A DNA stretch of 64,000 bases from Lutjanus erythropterus (taxonomy: Eukaryota; Chordata; Actinopteri; Lutjaniformes; Lutjanidae). The notes under the pieces were generated by a model. The model worked only from the letters and a program-made list of their open reading frames with translations. It was not told the DNA's origin and did not search any database. Of the stretch, positions 35,386-46,262 are shown piece by piece. The position numbers and the translations under genes were made by a program. Within the stretch, counting starts at the first letter, position 1. The number at the start of each line of letters is the position of its first letter. The DNA lies in NCBI GenBank assembly GCA_020091685.1, contig CM034604.1, positions 3,089,820-3,153,819 on the forward strand, written 5' to 3'.

Positions 35386-35655
35386 TTAGCGTTTTTGTCC
35401 ATAAACGTTATGAGTGCCATGCCTGAAAAGACCTCCTGTCTGCAAAGAGACAGGGGGACACTCCTCACACTTCCAGGACTTCCTCATCTGCTTGCAGTGT
35501 ACGGATGTCTTATGTCCATGAGGCTCACCTTCTTGTGTCAGCCTGAGCAGAGTTTGGTATTGGTCCCTGGTCACTGGGTGTTTTTGATTATGTTGAATTC
35601 TGCCTCCTGTCTCCTCTCTCCTCCTCCGACCCGGAAGTTGTTTCCCCACTGCCAT
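35386..35655 (-). other. Minus-strand 89-codon frame with one C2H2-like pattern
   Basis: The frame starts at ATG (35655) and is basic overall. Residues 63-82 read C-X2-C-X3-S-X5-L-X2-H-X2-H (bases 35410-35469). This follows classic C2H2 zinc-finger spacing except that the usual Phe is Ser and the last gap is two residues where three to five is usual. KCEEC and the following basic NVYGQKR resemble finger and linker text. HCKQMRKS just upstream looks like a damaged second finger start. A TGTCTCTTTGCAG acceptor-like tract on the minus strand falls inside the finger, which argues against an intact exon. It may be a decayed zinc-finger gene piece or chance. There is no neighbouring gene. Confidence 0.2.
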
Positions 35656-38109
35656 GATGAGGGATATCCCAATTGCTTAAATGCACCCGGAGGAGACGAG
35701 GAGTGAGGAGACAAGGGGCTTCTGGAGGAGCTCAGAGTGCGGATACACCGATGTATCCTACGTGGAAGTCTTTTATCAAGAGTGATGTTGATTGGACAGT
35801 TTCGACACTGCATCATCAGGACCCACGCAGGGAAATCAAATTCTGACTGATAGAAGTTTCTGCAGCACTTTAATGATTTTAATGTGAATATTTATGTCAT
35901 AAAGAGCTCATGAAGAAATAAGTGATTATTAGACTGTAAATCGCTGCATGTTCTGATGAATGACGCAAACAGGTAGAAACAGGATGAAAAGGAGGTGCTG
36001 GTACAGTAATGATTCAGAAATTATGACTGTGGGATCACTGTCACACACTTTTTAATGGACTAATCAGGGAAAATACCTGCAGCGGCGTGCTTACTTTATA
36101 GTGTCATGTACAGGGATCTTCAGATAATAAAACACCATCATGCACCATCATGTCTTGGCAAATGATTAATAAATAAATGATTAATGTGCCTTGAAATATT
36201 GATGGAACTATACTCACAGATCAAATACTGAAATATAAAATCACAGCATATCTTGACAATTAAATAGTGAGTGAAATAAGTGAAAGAATGCACCAGAATA
36301 TTCCTTCTTCCTGTCATCTTTGTCTCAGCCTCTCTCTCTCAGCTCCAATATCTCCCTGTGTTGCACTGCAGTCCTACCAAGGCAAAAAAAAGATAAATGG
36401 TATTAATATAAAAATGATAATGACAAAATGCTGGGTGCACGCTGCAGGATTTTAAATCTTAAGTGATTTTAAAAGTTTTAAAGTATTTAAGAACAGTGTT
36501 ACTGCAGGGTTCTACTCAATATTATTGCTTTCTACAGGGTTTCAAGATGCAAATATCGAATGTATGTAATGTTTGCACTGTAAAAACGAAAAAACTGAGA
36601 AAACTCAAAGGCAACAGACTGCAACGGACTTTTGAGTTTTGAGCCCAAATCAAATTCTTTAGTTTTGAAAAAGTTTTACCAACTACTGATCTTTTATTGA
36701 GAAACTTTTCTTCTTTAGATAAACTGAACACTTTGAATTTTACAAACTCAAAACACTGTATTTAACCAAATCAGAGTAAACTGACTGAAGTGAAAGTAAA
36801 TGTTAAAATGTTAATATGTTCCATTAAAACTATTTAATTTTCAGGCATAAAAAAGACAAATCAGGTTTGTGGCTCGCTGCGCCTGATTTTTGAATCTTTT
36901 TATTTAGTTTGTAAAACTCTTATTAACTCTTGTTATTATTATTTTATTTTATTTTCTATGATTAACTTTTGCTCTATTATACTTTCTTAATGTATGCTGA
37001 TAATTTAAAATTATCCTAAGCAGCGTCTTACGATGTTCATGTTATGATAAAATGTTGGATGTAAATATCAATAAAAAAAACCAAAAAAAATTATAATAAT
37101 CTGATTTGGGTTGGGGTTAAAATGGGCATTAAATCCATATTCTCCATGTTTGGAGGTAGACTGTGGTCACATAACATGCAGCCTTTCATAACTGTCTCCT
37201 TGGCGGGACTCTCTGTACTGGCGTTTGCTGTGATGGAAGGTACGCCTTTTTTTTTCTGTAGATCACCTTGGAACTCCAACCTTGACAGATTAGAGAGAGA
37301 GAGAGGTTAGTGGGAGTGAATAAGGGGGTGGACAGAAAGTAACATCTGTCCAGTATGTAATGCACTCAGACTGCAGTTGTAGCTCAAAGCACCACAGTCC
37401 AGCCTGATAGAGCCATGAGCAAGACTGCAGACTCTCTGTCTTGTTTTGCTGTAATGTGAATTCTGCTTTTCGTTCTTTTACAGTTACATAAAGGACACAC
37501 ACTTCCTGCACTGAAGGCTGGCACTGGATGTAAACAGCACATGGCACAATCATCCATTTGCTTGAGGTACATCCTTACAGCTTTTATATTCCAAAGTTGC
37601 AGGTAAAAAGGCAGATTACAACTTTAAATTCTCTTTGGCTTTGCCATTTACTAAAACCTGATGGTTCTATGTGGAGGACAGTTTGATGACAAAGAATACA
37701 CTGTTTCACAGCAGCCATTCTGACATGAAATAATAGAGTAAACACAGGTGTTACCAATGATACTAACTATACAGTCAGTGGACGAGAGACATTCCATGAG
37801 TGCTGATATAGAGTACAACAGCACTGGGACTTTTAACTACATGTATCACTCCACTTTAAAGGTGTTCTATTAGGCCACATTGACGTTACAATCACTAACT
37901 GGTAGAGATCATAGAGACAAGAGGCGTCTTGTACACGATTCAGTGCTGTCACACACTTTTTAACCTGACAAAGTAGATAGAATAGAATACAAGCACAGCA
38001 ATTTTAACAGCTTTTAATCTGTTAATCAATGAAAACACCTGAGAACTAATTGTGTTTACACTGCTATTTTACATCAGTGTGGCTGGTGTGAAAAAGGTCT
38101 TTAGGCCAT
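35656..38109. other. Unassigned sequence
   Basis: No gene seen. About 36560-36800 is AT-rich and loosely resembles 7790-8200. 37080-37600 carries overlapping 62-87-codon frames on both strands with no domains. Short A and T runs occur at 37073-37089 and 37247-37255. Confidence 0.4.
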
Positions 38110-38830
38110 AGTACTAAGGTGGGGTTTTTGCTGGGTTTGGGTCCTAGCAACCTGGGCTGAGTCACAGCTAACCCAGTTATGTAGTAGTAGTTTAGCAACA
38201 AGTAAAGCTATCTTTCCATCAAGAAACTCGGTAAATCACCTCGGTAATGCATTCCCTGTCTGTTTTGGAAACCATGTTTGATTCCAGTCTGGCTGTGTTC
38301 ACTGGGAGGCTGCTGGGCCTGGTTCTATTGCCTGCTAACAGCAGTTAATAGGTACAGTTAGCAGCTAGCTTCTTTTGCAACAAGTTAAGCTACCTTTCCA
38401 TCAAGAAAGTCAATAAATCACCCTGCTCTGCTGCCTGCTAGCAGCAGCTAACAGTTACAGTTAGCAGTTAGCTTAGCAACAAGTAAAGCTGTAAATGGTG
38501 CAATATTCTCTGTTGGCCTCTAAGGCCCTGATCTGTCACAGTCTGGCTGTGTTCACTGGGAGGCTGTTGAACCTGGTGCTGTTACCTGCTAACAGTTACA
38601 TTTAGCGGTTAGCTTCTTTAGCAACAAGTAAAGCTATCTTTCCATCAAGAAACTTTGTAAATAACCTTGGTACAGTATTCTCTGTTGGTCTCTAAGGGTG
38701 TGTCTTGTCCCATTATGTTCACTGGGAGGCTACCGGCAGCTAACAGTTATGATTATCTACTTGAGGGACAAGTACACTAAAGCTGTCCATCAGGGAACTC
38801 AGCAGTTAAATTACTGAGAGGACATCAGAG
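38110..38830 (+). repeat. Degenerate long-unit tandem repeat
   Basis: The phrase TGTTCACTGGGAGGCT occurs near 38296, 38549 and 38716. CAACAAGTAAAGCT or a one-base variant occurs near 38197, 38379, 38478 and 38622. CTATCTTTCCATCAAGAAA and GTTAGCNGTTAGCTT also recur. The spacing is irregular (about 100-250 bases), so units have gained and lost segments. No frame of note crosses it. The AACAGTTACAGTTAGC texture is typical of fish 'GCTAAC' repeats. Confidence 0.75.
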
Positions 38831-40009
38831 GGGACAACAGAAAATATTGTCAGGTAAAGACGGTGAGAAAGCATTTCATCAGACACAAATGTGATAAAAA
38901 AACATTTAAACACTGATTTTGACTCAATGGGAACTTCAAGAATATACTGTGCTGTAAAATACAAATATTTCACTGGAGCTATTTTACTGGATTTTATTTG
39001 CTTTTATAATTCTTATCATCACCCCAGCAAAAGGTAAAGCTCCCATCTGTGGTCCCCACTGTACTTTGTTTGCTGAAAGGCAAAGTAAATTACAGGTTAG
39101 AGAAAAAGAGTGGCGGGCAGAGAAGAAAAATGCAAATCAAACTGAATACAAAATTTGAAGGAAATAACAATGCAGAGTGTCTGTAAGTTTAAGCATAGAA
39201 ATAAGCATGAATGGGGCGTACGTCCTGACAGTTTGTCGAGGTATGTGACACGTCCCCTCCTCGTGACCTTTGTTGCATGTCATCCCTTCCCTCTGTGCCG
39301 TCTCTGCTGTCACTCCCCGCTGTCGCTGTCCAGCAGAGCAGAAATGTCACCAAAAATAATCTGAAAAAACAACGAAGAATTAACCATGACAAGTCAGTGG
39401 AGTGCTTCAGAAACCCAACACACCATGCTCCGTATTGAGCTATTTGTATTCGTGCTGTGATGCCGGTCAATACATCTGTGACAACAACTGGAAGTGGCTG
39501 TCATGTGTAGCATAGCTGAGTATATTGTTCAAATTAGCAGGGCCGATATCTGATTTCCAGTCAGAGGCAGTCATGTGCAGTCATAGCATATTAATTGGGT
39601 TGAGTGAATACGTGTCAGCAAAATGACTTTGAGCGAGTGCACAAAGAGTCATTAGATTGAGAGCTGTCCGCTAAGTGTGTGTGTGGATGATGTGTCAGAG
39701 AGACCCCGTAGTCAAACAGCAGGATCTGAGCCACATCGAGCAGAACTGACACACTATTTTAATGATCAGTCCGCTGAGTACATGATGATTGCTACATCAG
39801 CTGCACGCAAAAGCTTGATGATGGAGGACTTTTCAGTTGGGAGTTTTGTTGGCTTTAAAGCTGCACTAATTATTACTTTCATATTAACAGTGGATCTAAT
39901 CAAATGTGATATGAAAGGTGTTGCTCATAGTTACGAACCAGGAGAGGATTATCACCCCATTCTGCAGTTCCCCTCAGCTCTGCAGAGCTCTTTAGCCTTT
40001 ATTTATTTA
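38831..40009. other. Unassigned; a 141-codon frame begins here
   Basis: A plus-strand frame of 141 codons (39677-40102) is among the longest in the window. It has two hydrophobic stretches, but its last third lies in a dispersed repeat (40010-40115). It has no upstream exon signals and no domain I recognise. I take it to be non-coding repeat-derived sequence. The rest of the block shows nothing nameable. Confidence 0.4.
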
Positions 40010-40115
40010 GTCTTTTTTGGTTCAGTTTGTTTGTTGGTTTGTCAGCTGAATTACAGAAACATTACTTGCCCAGTTTCCATGGAACTTAGTGAAAGAGTGT
40101 AGCATGGGCCTCACA
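40010..40115 (+). repeat. Dispersed repeat fragment ('TTTCCATGGAACTTAG' type)
   Basis: The order TTTGTTGGTTTGTCAGCTGA, ATTACAGAAACATTACTTGC, CCAGTTTCCATGGAACTTAG, TGAAAGAGTGTAGCATGGGC follows a repeat I know from fish as 'TTGTCAGCAGGATTA...TTTCCACGAAACTTGGTGG'. It is short and non-coding and explains the C-terminal part of the overlapping 141-codon frame. Confidence 0.5.
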
Positions 40116-40231
40116 CAAGGCTGATACCCAAATTATGTTTTACTTTGGTTTAGGTGCAATGTAGAAAAACTGGCCACCTGTCGAATTTATATTCTTAAGC
40201 ATATCACCAGAGTAACCACTATAACCACTGT

Positions 40232-40665
40232 AACTGACCAGCAGCTAGAGCATTTGACTGCAGATCAAGGGGTCCCCATTTCAACTATGAGTGCCCCTAC
40301 TATCCCCACTGTGGGATAGGGTTGGGTGATTGGACGAATATATTGTCTATCGATTGTATTAGTTCGATAAAAGAGAGAAACTTGAATTCAGGTGAACGTT
40401 TGTATTTCTCTGTTTAAAATGCAAAATTAGAGTGAGAACATGTAATTTCTAGACACTTTGTGAGTTTATTTTGAATGTATGCAGCATGCATAACATAGTG
40501 AATTTACCACTTGCACACATCTCCCAGCTGAGACTGGAGAGGGTGGGAGGAGGTGGGAGGGGGGGCGGTGATATCGCCAACCGCTGATGGATGGGCTGAC
40601 GATTTGGAAAATTTTAAGATGTCGCCCAACTCCACTGTGGGACTAATAAAAGGGATAATTTAGCC
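40232..40665 (+). mobile_element. tRNA-Cys-derived SINE with LINE-like tail, split by a MITE
   Basis: The stretch from 40240, GCAGCTAGAGCATTTGACTG, CAGATCAAGGGGTCCCC, then TGAGTGCCCCT, aligns along its length with the body of a vertebrate tRNA-Cys, including the GCA anticodon at 40260-40262. The B-box region (ATTTCAACTAT) is degraded from GGTTCAANTCC, and the 5' D-arm is incomplete. So this is a derived, inactive sequence and not a tRNA gene. It runs into CCCCACTGTGGGACTAATAA AAGGGAT, the 3' tail style of teleost LINEs, once the insertion at 40317-40634 is removed. I infer a SINE mobilised by a LINE sharing that tail. Confidence 0.6.
40317..40634. mobile_element. hAT MITE with perfect 8-bp target duplication, nested in the SINE
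   Basis: The left end TAGGGTTGGGTGATTGG and the reverse complement of the right end, TGGAGTTGGGCGACATC, are inverted repeats matching the known fish 'TAGGGTTGGGCGATAT' terminus. The octamer CTGTGGGA occurs immediately on both sides (40309-40316 and 40635-40642), as hAT insertion requires. Removing the element and one octamer restores an uninterrupted LINE-like tail in the host SINE. It is 318 bases and non-coding. It is younger than the SINE. Confidence 0.85.
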
Positions 40666-41629
40666 AATCTGGACTTTGAGCTAGGAACAGATTGGGTCAT
40701 GTGCACAATTTTTCAAACTCTTGTGAGATTTGTACTAGTAGCACTACTACTGTGTTGTCATTGGCCACAACTACTGTACTGTGATTGGCTGCTTCTTGTT
40801 TCCTCAACAGTGCGTCCTTTTAATTGCCAGAGAGCCTTTCAACAACAACATTGTGAAAAGGTCTGCTTGACCATGAATCACAATCTTTACCTAATCCTAG
40901 TTTTTGTGCCTAAACCAAACCAAACCAAACTGTGACTGAAAACTGAAAATTATATGACTAGTTTCGCAAATTTATGGTTCCTTTCAAGGTATGACCCTAG
41001 CAGCAGGGGAGTGTTAGTGTTTACACTGCTAGCACAGGAGCTTTGGACGGCCGAGAAGGGCTGTGATGGTTGGATTTTTTCAGACTGTGGTGACTTTATT
41101 GAAGTATACTGCCATGAATATAGAGTAGGTCTTTAAGGAATAGGGCAGTGCGTCACTGCGAGTGACGATGCTGCTCATAGTAGAGTAGGAACTTAAACTT
41201 AGCAGCAAGTTGTCAGTGTGGCAGTATATGTACAGTTCAGGTGTCAGTTAATACATGCTACAGCTTCTCAAGAACAAGGAAAGTTTTGTGTGTTGCTTCC
41301 CAACTCCTGAAACAGGGACAAGTTAGCACTGAAGTAAGCTAAGCAGGAAAGGCTAATGTTAAGCTAATACTAATGCTAGTGTTGTACCTTTACAACACTG
41401 GCTCCAGTACAATCGTATCTCTTTCAGAAGCTTTGTTATCCAGCCAGGAACCGTAACTTCCTTTTTTTGGAGATGTGCCAAAATAAATCCAAAATGATAA
41501 ATCTACACCAACTGTCTTCTGTAGTTATTTATAGATTTTTCCATCTTAAACAGTTGTTCTTGTTAGCATGTTGTTAACTGCCCACTGGCAATCTCAAGTT
41601 CCCTTGGGTTGAGTCTGTCAACCCAGTCA
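40666..41629. other. Unassigned; dispersed-family copy at 40860-40935
   Basis: At 40860-40935, ATGAATCACAATCTTTACCT, AATCCTAGTTTTTGTGCCTA and AACCAAACCAAACCAAACTG form an inverted copy of the family behind the 27-bp minisatellite. Otherwise no gene is seen. Frames of 60-78 codons are unremarkable. Confidence 0.45.
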
Positions 41630-41783
41630 ATGGTTGTGTACCTGACATGTGACGGCGCTGACCCACAGATGTATTAATATATCGATGTGTTGATCTCAAC
41701 ATGAGATTGGACCTTCAAAATAAAATAATGAGCATAATGGGCTCAAGGCAACACATGACCCTGCGGTTATCGTCACAGCCCTA
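41630..41783. mobile_element. Right-end fragment of a MITE ending CACAGCCCTA
   Basis: The text CCACAGATGTATTAATATAT, CGATGTGTTGATCTCAACAT, CATGACCCTGCGGTTATCGT and CACAGCCCTA, inverted, gives a TAGGGCTGTGACGATAACCG start typical of hAT-like fish elements. I find no left partner, so it appears truncated. Confidence 0.5.
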
Positions 41784-42379
41784 CCGCCAAGAGGAGGAGG
41801 TTTTCAGGCCTGGGGCCCCTGTGGGGGAATGCTAGTGGGGAGCAACCCCAGAACCAGAGCTGTGTCAGTGGGCAAGTGGGCAACAAAAGTCCATTATCCA
41901 TATATCTGCTTGCTACACCGGAAGTCCCAAAACATTGGCTGTTTCCTCCAGAGGTTAAATTGTTGTCAGACGATGGTGGAGGGATTCCAAGATTGCCTAA
42001 AACATATTCCCTGTGATAAAAAGGAAAGGAAAGACAAAATTGTTTCATGCTACTGTACTGTAAATTGTGTAAACCTTTTTTCAAATTAAAATATGTCCTA
42101 GAACATGAAGAATTTCTGAGTAGCCTCATTATTCTGGATGTAACAATAACAATATGACATATTGTGGCTGTGCCCAGAGGGATTTATGGCACAGGGTTCC
42201 AAGTGTTAATGGATTGCCAGTAGTTGCAGGACTACATTAGGCTTGCATGGATTTCATGGGTACATGAATGGGTAATGAGAACAATTGTTTATTAGATCTG
42301 CTGTTTCATAATTTGTTGTAATTGTTCGCACCACTGATGTTTTTGTGAAGGAGGCACAAATGCTCAGAAATCATTTTTC
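41784..42379. other. Unassigned sequence
   Basis: Opposed frames (118 codons minus, 41773-42129; 86 codons plus, 41829-42089) overlap each other. Neither has a domain I recognise or splice support, and they cannot both be real. No repeat is named. Confidence 0.4.
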
Positions 42380-43470
42380 ACTTTCAGAGGCGCGCTCGGT
42401 GAAATATTTCATTTAATTTGAAAAACTGGTGGGTCGTGCCACCGCCGCGCCTTGACTTTGTTTTAATTTCCATCAGCACAGATTAATAAATTGTATTTGC
42501 TCCATGTCCTCCTGCTCAAATAGATGACAAATGCATATAATGTGGCAAAATGACACTTCTGGGCCAACAATGAATCTCACGAGATGAAAAATTGCTTAAC
42601 AGAATCATTGGCCACCATTTGTTGTCGAGGCTTTTCCAAAAAGGCGACCATGCAACCACTCAATCTCCCCGCCTGCTCCGCTTCCTCGACGCGAGCTGTC
42701 ACATTTTGATGGCAGCCCTCGTATTTGGAACAAATTATGTGTGGAAGTCCAATAGAAAATATGCCGTCCGCTTCTTGACACGCCTAATGAAAATGGATGG
42801 GTGGGTAGCGTGAATGGGACCGGACACCTGACAGTCTATTGTCTCTCTCCATCAGTGCACAGGAGTCAGCTCAATCCGGTCGCACATCTCTCCCGGTGGA
42901 AATGAAGATGTCCCGTCTAATGGGAAGCATAATGGCTGTGGACAGATGGAAGACATCTCGCTTTAGCCCGTATTCCCCCGCTCCGTAATGAAGGCACGGC
43001 TTGTTGACAGATAAGGGTTGGGGAGAAAAAACAGCACGGAGTGGTGTGTCACTGTTTAGCATCCAGGCCTCAAAGAATGTACAGGAGATAGGATAAACCA
43101 CAGAATATTGGAACGTGCGTGGGTGTGCAGAGTGTGCTGCCATGTGTGTGTCTGGGAGAAATAATGGTGGGCCCTCCTGACTGTTCGCTGCCTCGGAGCA
43201 TCGGGTCAATACGCGCTCACCAGGATGTGAGGCCCCTGGCAGGCAGGTCATGTCACTGGCTGTAAAAATAGCACCTGGCAATCCAATAGCTCTGATTTAT
43301 GAAGCATGTCAATACCCAGACTGTAACAATGCATCGGCCGGGAGATGATTGGTGGGCTCTCAGTTGGACAATAAGCACAGCCCCGCTGCAAGATTGACAC
43401 TTTACCCAGCGCCATAAACCCATCATCTCAGCTGTAAAAGGACTCAATTACTAATGGCAATAACTCTCAA
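42380..43470. other. Long repeat-poor block, candidate conserved non-coding region
   Basis: About 1.1 kb without any repeat I recognise, GC-richer than its surroundings, with several AT-core sites embedded (for example ATTAATAAATTGTATTTGC and AAATGCATATAATGTGG) that look like homeodomain/POU-type binding text. Frames of 64-136 codons occur on both strands, but none shows a domain. The longest (minus, 42871-43281) has no splice support. The absence of mobile elements in a window saturated with them is the main reason to suspect constraint. Function is inference. Confidence 0.35.
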
Positions 43471-43682
43471 CTTTTCTTTTCTTTTGTTCTTTCGGGATTC
43501 TTTTTGTTTTCTCTCGGGAGGGTTGACGTCATATTTCAGCACGATCTGAGAACAATTTCTGAACCAAACAATCTGAAAAAAATCAGCCAAGTAACTTTTG
43601 AAAAAGATGATAGCATTCTTTTATCTAAACTTTTTACCTGAAATGATCCAGTTTCTTATTTGACGTTTTCAAACTTTACGAA

Positions 43683-44226
43683 ATGGTATCTGTTTTTATG
43701 AAGGTCATGTCTATAATGCATTATAAGCACATTCATAAGACATTATAATGCATTTATAAGGCCTCATAAAACTATAAATGTTTATAAACCAAGTGTGACA
43801 ACTCATAAGCTGGTAAGTGGTGAACAATTATTATAACTTAAGCATTCATAATGCTTTATAACTCCATGTCAAAGTGACAGCAATGTTTAAAGTAAGTTTC
43901 TTCAATAGAATAATGTTTTATGAACATCAGTAATACGCTATGGCATGACTTTGTGAGCTTAAAGTGACAGCATATGCTTATTAGCTATGTTTAAGCCAAT
44001 TTATAATTTGTAATGTTATACATTAGAACAGTTCTTCATGTGTCTTTATAACACTTGTTAATTTGGAATGAATGTTTAAAGTGTTATGAATGCTGAACTT
44101 AATTATCTTAATGAATTAATACAGTATGTCCACCATTCATAATGTGCATTATAATGCCTTATGAATGTGCCTACAATGCAATATAAACATGATCTTCATA
44201 GGATTGTTACCTGTGGTATTTACCCA
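43683..44226. mobile_element. Palindromic MITE of the 'CATTATAATGCATTTATAAGG' family
   Basis: The left arm has TTATGAAGGTCATGTCTATA, ATGCATTATAAGCACATTCA and TAAGACATTATAATGCATTT. The right arm inverted gives CTATGAAGATCATGTTTATA, TTGCATTGTAGGCACATTCA and TAAGGCATTATAATGCACAT. The interior repeats CATTCATAATGCTTTATAA and AAAGTGACAGCATATGCTTA text. This is a widespread teleost element of about 540 bases with no coding capacity. The target duplication is unclear. Confidence 0.75.
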
Positions 44227-44454
44227 TGACTTAGTAACATTTTAAGATCCAATGCAAGGTATCTTTAAACACTTGAAGGTGCATTACTTGATTTTATTTA
44301 ACTTCTTTACCACCCGGGGGGACAATATATCAACTTTTAAAAGTTGTTATGGCTAATATCAATTAAGAAACAGTTGCCTGTTTGCACCTTAGCAACATTT
44401 GCAGTCTTTTTGTGTCATGTTTGTGGCTACCTGATTAACTGAGTCCAATATTTA
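44227..44454. other. Unassigned sequence between repeats
   Basis: Nothing recognisable; AT-rich with one CCCGGGGGG run at about 44315. Confidence 0.4.
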
Positions 44455-44710
44455 CTCTGCTTGTAGCTCTGTTTTGGTCTCTACCTACTCCTGAGATAAA
44501 TATCTGTCTCTTCAGCTGCTAAATGTTAGACTGTGTTCACCAGCTAGTTGCTAACTTTGTCTGTGCGCTCTTTGATGTTGGACAGGTAGTGCACAGTGGA
44601 TTTATAAGACCCTTTTTTCAATGGGGAAAAAAAAAAACATTTCCCTGCCTGAGACTGAACCAAAAGAGTGAAGTTGGAGGCGATAAAACCAGAATGATGA
44701 TCTGAAGGAT
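44455..44710 (+). repeat. Dispersed repeat, 'TAGCTCTGTTTTTGGTCTCC' family, copy 3
   Basis: TTGTAGCTCTGTTTTGGTCT, CTACCTACTCCTGAGATAAA, CTTCAGCTGCTAAATGTTAG, TGTTCACCAGCTAGTTGCTA and ACAGGTAGTGCACAGTGGAT follow in the order shared with the copies at 7139 and 14838. This copy extends further into TTTATAAGACCCTTTTTTCA. Overlapping frames of 60, 67 and 81 codons are repeat-derived. Confidence 0.65.
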
Positions 44711-45479
44711 GTGAAAATGCTCTTAGATCTGTGGGAAGCTGCAGAAGTTGGGTGATAATTGTCTGTGGGTTTGTTACTACAAGTGACACTTCTCAGATGA
44801 CACATGACTTTGATCCACTGTCAGTCGATCATTACGTAGGATTTAGTGGGATCTTGTGGTGAGGTTGTAGATTGCAACCAACTGAATACCACTCATCTCA
44901 CTCCTTTTTCAAGTGTGTAGGAAGAACCGCGAAAGGCTGGATCCAAAGCCAGTGTTTAGTTTGATCTGTTCTGAGCCACTGTAGAAACATGGCAGTTCAG
45001 CATGGCAATGACTCTTATTTTAAGGTGATTAGACACTGATGAAAACATACTAAATATATTCTGCCAATAAATCACACTAAATCTCCCACTTTTATATATA
45101 AAAATATAGATTACTGAAGATTTAATGTGATTGTTTAAGCAGGACATTATATTTATTAACTATAAAAGACAAAACACAATATGGGTCATGCTGTGTGATT
45201 TGATATGAGCAACAAAATGGGATTTTACACATAATAGTAAAGGATGAGGTCACCATTAAATATGCACAGGTTTTCAAGAAAAAATCATGGCCTCTTTTAT
45301 TGAAAAATGTTGTCAAGGCTTATAAAAACACAAAAGTCAAAAGTTAAGAAGTGAACCTCTTACAAGTTCTCAGTAGAACTGAGTGCACTGATGGTTCATT
45401 GATTTTATTTCAGCCTTAGTTTTTGAGGATGGTTCATTCTTGACCTTGGAAACATAAAAAAAAAAAAATCCCTCAACCC
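44711..45479. other. Unassigned AT-rich sequence
   Basis: Two short minus-strand frames lack motifs. No repeat or gene is recognised. Confidence 0.4.
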
Positions 45480-45645
45480 TGTTATACTTTGCCCAACTTT
45501 TCGTCATTCATACCACTTTTTGCTTTTACTTTGTCTCGTCTGTTTTTTTTTTCATAGCTTATAATTTTTGTGCTTTCCTTGCGGCCTTTGTGCTGCCTTT
45601 CAAGTGCTCTTATACGGATAAATAAAGTTGGATTGAATCAATGCT
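45480..45645 (+). mobile_element. LINE 3' tail
   Basis: The T-rich passage with TTCATAGCTTATAATTTTTG ends in TTTCAAGTGCTCTTATACGG, ATAAATAAAGTTGGATTGAA TCA. This matches the polyadenylation-like ATAAATAAAGTT plus (GATT)-type end of truncated teleost non-LTR elements. No coding part is retained. Confidence 0.5.
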
Positions 45646-46047
45646 GGAGTGCTCAATCAGTTCCATATGCACTCATTTAAGAGGTGCTCTTGAAAAAAAT
45701 AACCGGACATCAAAAGGAAATGTTCTACAGGCGCTCCCAGGCAGAGAAAGAGTACTTAAGAAGTCTTTACTAATGGTTCAAAATAACATTTCATACCTCA
45801 TACAGAGATTAAACAAAATGATCACTCCTGATACACTGTAAAGTGAGACTGAAAATGGTCACTATTTTAAACAATTAATATACCAACTAAATAAAGGCAC
45901 TCAAAATACTCTTTACACTCATTCTGCCTAAGAAGACCTGGAGAACTGAACTGATTCAACTCAATCAGTACCTGCAACATCTGCTAAAGAAGAATGTATG
46001 TAGACAAAATCAATATGTGAAAACAACACAGAAGATAGATGAAAATA

Positions 46048-46242
46048 GCGCCCTTGTGGCTCAGCTGGTGGAGCGTGCGCACCATGTATCGGGGCTGTCG
46101 GTCCTCTGCAGCGGCTGCTGGTTCGACTCCCGCCTGCAGCCCATTTGCTGCATGTCACCCCCTCTCTCTCTACCTCCTTTCCTGTCATATACTTAGCTGT
46201 CCTATCGCAATAATGGCAAAAAAGCCCCCCAAAAAAGAAGAT
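46048..46242 (+). mobile_element. Full-length tRNA-derived SINE with 10-bp target duplication
   Basis: The head GCGCCCTTGTGGCTCAGCTG contains an A box (TGGCTCAGCTGG, 46057-46068). A perfect B box GGTTCGACTCC lies at 46120-46130, so an internal RNA polymerase III promoter is intact. The body CATTTGCTGCATGTCACCCC, CTCTCTCTCTACCTCC and tail TAATGGCAAAAAAGCCC are those of a common percomorph SINE. The 10-mer GATGAAAATA flanks it exactly (46038-46047 and 46243-46252), showing target-primed insertion. Its tail half recurs at 24761-24862. An overlapping 85-codon frame is a translation of this SINE. Confidence 0.9.
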
Positions 46243-46262
46243 GATGAAAATATGGCTGAAAC

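Noticed and set aside
39677-40102. 141-codon plus-strand frame with two hydrophobic stretches
   Set aside because: Its end lies in a dispersed repeat (40010-40115), and it has no domain, no splice support and no sign of a promoter. One frame of this length is expected by chance in 64 kb.
40240-40300. Possible functional tRNA-Cys gene
   Set aside because: The anticodon region is preserved, but the D-arm and B box are degraded and the sequence runs into a LINE-like tail. It is a SINE or pseudogene.
42871-43281. 136-codon minus-strand frame
   Set aside because: It lies in a GC-rich block where long frames arise easily; no domain or splice borders. The block itself is kept as a candidate non-coding region.
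46048-46130. Possible functional tRNA gene from its intact A and B boxes
   Set aside because: The body and tail are those of a SINE and exact 10-base duplications flank the whole unit.
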